A stretch of DNA of 64,000 nt from JBCBSP01 sp039819095 (GTDB lineage: Bacteria > Pseudomonadota > Alphaproteobacteria > Caulobacterales > Maricaulaceae). Positions 62,813 through 64,000 of the stretch are shown piece after piece. Under the pieces are notes generated by a model. The model saw nothing but the letters and a program-made list of their open reading frames with translations, did not search any database and had not been told where the DNA came from. Every line of letters begins with the position of its first letter. Position 1 is the first letter of the stretch. A program made the position numbers and the translations under genes. Location of the stretch: positions 1 to 64,000 of the forward strand of contig JBCBSP010000001.1 of assembly GCA_039819095.1 (NCBI GenBank), given 5' to 3'.

Positions 62813-63298
62813 CTAGATAGTGACGTCGCTGCTCGTCACAAGCTGCCCATTGATCGTGCAAGGGGTTGGTGTCCCTCCGACCTCACCCGCAACGGTGTCA
62901 TTCTGGAAGTTCGGGCCTGTGGTGCCAGAGCTATTATTCCAGGCTACGTCTGAAATCGTGCCGTTGCAGGTTCCGAACAAAGAACCGGCCGAAACCGTGA
63001 TGTCGACGGTCGGGGGCGTGCCGTGGTTCGGCGTCGCAGTCCAGGCGCCAAGCGGGCTTAATGCCGAACAGCCGAAGCCGCCGCTGAAGCTCTGGCCTGT
63101 AATGGTCATGACAGTGCCCGCTGCATTGATGGAGTAATTGGCGGAGAAGCTACAGGTCAGCGTAACGGTTTGGCTAAGGGTCAGCGTTCCCGTGATGGTT
63201 CCCGAGCTCGGAGCCGGCGAAAAAGTGCTCGCCAGTGCCGGCGCCGCCAGCAGGGCGGAGGCGGCCATGGCGGCGGTGAGGGTGAGTGCCTTTTTCAT
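62813..63298 (-). CDS. small secreted Ser/Thr-rich protein, PraB-like
   Basis: 161 residues from ATG 63298 (AAGGA 8 nt upstream); an open extension to 63397 lacks a ribosome site. Signal peptide KKALTLTAAMAASALLAAPALAS. The mature part is Thr/Ser/Gly-rich and beta-like, with four cysteines (LTCSFSANY, FGCSALSPLG, FGTCNGTISD, TPCTING). It resembles the PraA/PraB type of secreted proteins (activators of alkane oxidation), a tentative similarity. It has its own promoter and terminator, so it may be strongly and separately expressed. Confidence 0.7.
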   Translation of the reverse strand: MKKALTLTAAMAASALLAAPALASTFSPAPSSGTITGTLTLSQTVTLTCSFSANYSINAAGTVMTITGQSFSGGFGCSALSPLGAWTATPNHGTPPTVDITVSAGSLFGTCNGTISDVAWNNSSGTTGPNFQNDTVAGEVGGTPTPCTINGQLVTSSDVTI

Positions 63299-63364
63299 GA
63301 GTGCAGTCCTTTCATAAGGGGGGGGACGTAGGATGACGCACCGCTCATCGGTTGCGTCGCTATA

Positions 63365-63393
63365 ATTAGGTATCTTATTAGGCGAAGAGTCAA
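63365..63393 (-). promoter_or_regulatory. predicted sigma-70-like promoter of the small secreted protein
   Basis: On the minus strand TTGACT (63393-63388) and CCTAAT (63370-63365) are separated by 17 nt. Upstream is an AT-rich tract (ATTGAAAATAA). A start of transcription near 63358 would give a 5' leader of about 60 nt before ATG 63298. A second copy of the layout lies at 63707-63735. Confidence 0.45.
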
Positions 63394-63706
63394 GCATTTC
63401 TCGATTATTTTCAATGTCTTATAGTTTTCCCATAGGACTCTCTCCGCTGCGCTGAGCGCATCGGTTTCGAGGGGCGCGTCACGCCCCGTCAGCCTGTCCC
63501 CATGTTTGAAGAGGCCGCCCTGTGTCACGGCCCCTGTTCATCCGTCTTTAGATGTTGGCCAAAGAGGCCCGAACCGGGCGGCGTTTCCTTGGCCGCGCCT
63601 GACGGCGCTTTCCCTGCAAGCGAGGTATGCAGATTCTCAAAGTTGCAATCTACACATCTTTATGGAGATATATTGCAGTGCAACATCTGTGGGTTGTGTC
63701 ACCAGC

Positions 63707-63735
63707 ATTAAGCCTGCGCCAAGGTGATGAGTCAA
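63707..63735 (-). promoter_or_regulatory. second copy of the promoter layout
   Basis: On the minus strand TTGACT (63735-63730), 17 nt and CTTAAT (63712-63707), preceded by an AT-rich tract containing ATTGAAAATAA as at 63365-63393. No gene follows within 300 bp on this strand before the first promoter, so it may be a leftover of a lost neighbour or give a non-coding or long-leader transcript. Confidence 0.35.
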
Positions 63736-63785
63736 GGTTTTTTCTTTTTATTTTCAATATGTTAAATGATACACAGCCGTAGAAT

Positions 63786-63825
63786 CCGGTGCGTCCATCG
63801 CACCGGTTCCGGGGCTGCAGCCCCG
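63786..63825. repeat. pair of adjacent perfect inverted repeats
   Basis: CCGGTGCG-TCCAT-CGCACCGG (8-bp stem) is followed 3 bp later by the perfect 16-bp palindrome CGGGGCTGCAGCCCCG. Neither is followed by a T tract, so they are not intrinsic terminators. They could be REP-like elements or protein-binding sites. Confidence 0.5.
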
Positions 63826-64000
63826 TCATCTCAGCCGCAGCGCCGCATAGGCGTGGGCGGATACATCGCATTTCGACCTGCCGGAGAGACCGGTATGGCC
63901 CGGCTTGCCTGCCCATTCCGGTCGGTCTGAATCGAGGGGCGCGGGCGGCGCTGTCACGGAACGGATCCCGGGTCTTCCCCCGGCTCAAGGCCGGGGTCGC

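Larger units (their letters stand above)
63420..64000. other. gene-free stretch with inverted repeats
   Basis: About 580 bp to the window end without a credible gene; the open frames on either strand have no protein character. It holds an AT-rich promoter-like segment (63700-63770) and three perfect inverted repeats: CCGGTGCG/CGCACCGG (63786-63806), the palindrome CGGGGCTGCAGCCCCG (63810-63825) and CCCCGGC/GCCGGGG (63978-63996). Confidence 0.6.

Noticed and set aside
63502..63727. Two plus-strand open frames in the terminal gap
   Set aside because: Short, overlapping in different frames, no ribosome site and no family likeness.
63650..63988. Minus-strand 112-codon open frame at the window end
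   Set aside because: Runs through the palindromes and the AT-rich promoter-like tract; composition is not coding-like.
1..64000. tRNA, rRNA or CRISPR features
   Set aside because: No tRNA-like T-arm motif, rRNA sequence or regularly spaced direct repeats seen in the intergenic regions; a covariance-model scan would be needed to be sure.

Overview
The window looks like the chromosome of an alphaproteobacterium of the Caulobacterales/Maricaulales/Hyphomonadaceae type (Oceanicaulis- or Maricaulis-like). The grounds are high GC, a DivJ-like and a PleC-like histidine kinase, a TTAA-N7-TTAA CtrA box, a Rhodobacter-type gene transfer agent (GTA) cluster, and families largely restricted to alphaproteobacteria (DUF6456, DUF5330, DUF1491, DUF2336). 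Species cannot be fixed from sequence alone. I saw no rRNA, tRNA or CRISPR array.

Layout. 1-17 kb holds housekeeping and envelope genes: SufE, a DivJ-like kinase with CtrA-like sites upstream, a BcsB-like secreted protein, RF3, an MscS channel, a CHR chromate transporter, a NaChBac/NavAb-type sodium channel and a class A penicillin-binding protein. 17.2-31.3 kb is a GTA structural cluster in RcGTA order: g1, g2, g3, g3.5, g4, g5, g6, g8, g9, g10, g10.1, g11, g12, g13, g14, g15. It packages DNA into HK97-fold heads and builds a short siphovirus-like tail. It is unusual in four ways. The g7 (stopper) position is empty. A small lipoprotein gene lies antisense between g9 and g10. A secreted SRPBCC gene followed by a strong intrinsic terminator lies between g12 and g13. 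The g11 tape measure is very short.

31.3-48.7 kb holds a J-domain protein, PepSY plus a two-component system, a large unknown protein, a DUF938 methyltransferase, the ccmI-ccmE-ccmF-ccmH cytochrome c maturation operon, an alpha/beta-hydrolase-OsmC fusion, and a DegP/HtrA - response regulator - histidine kinase - GlnE run. 48.7-57.4 kb holds an EF-hand protein, an ECF sigma factor, a putative anti-sigma protein and a CnrX/ZraP-like metal sensor. These converge on a PleC-like kinase, a single-domain response regulator, a second EF-hand lipoprotein and a cyclic-nucleotide-domain flavoprotein.

57.4-58.0 kb is a gene-poor scar with a broken IS3-family OrfA. 58-62.7 kb is a minus-strand MacB-like ABC efflux operon (ATPase, permease, TolC-like, HlyD-like adaptor). 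Upstream of it are a small secreted Ser/Thr-rich protein with its own terminator and promoter, and a further 0.6 kb without genes that carries a second copy of that promoter and several perfect inverted repeats.
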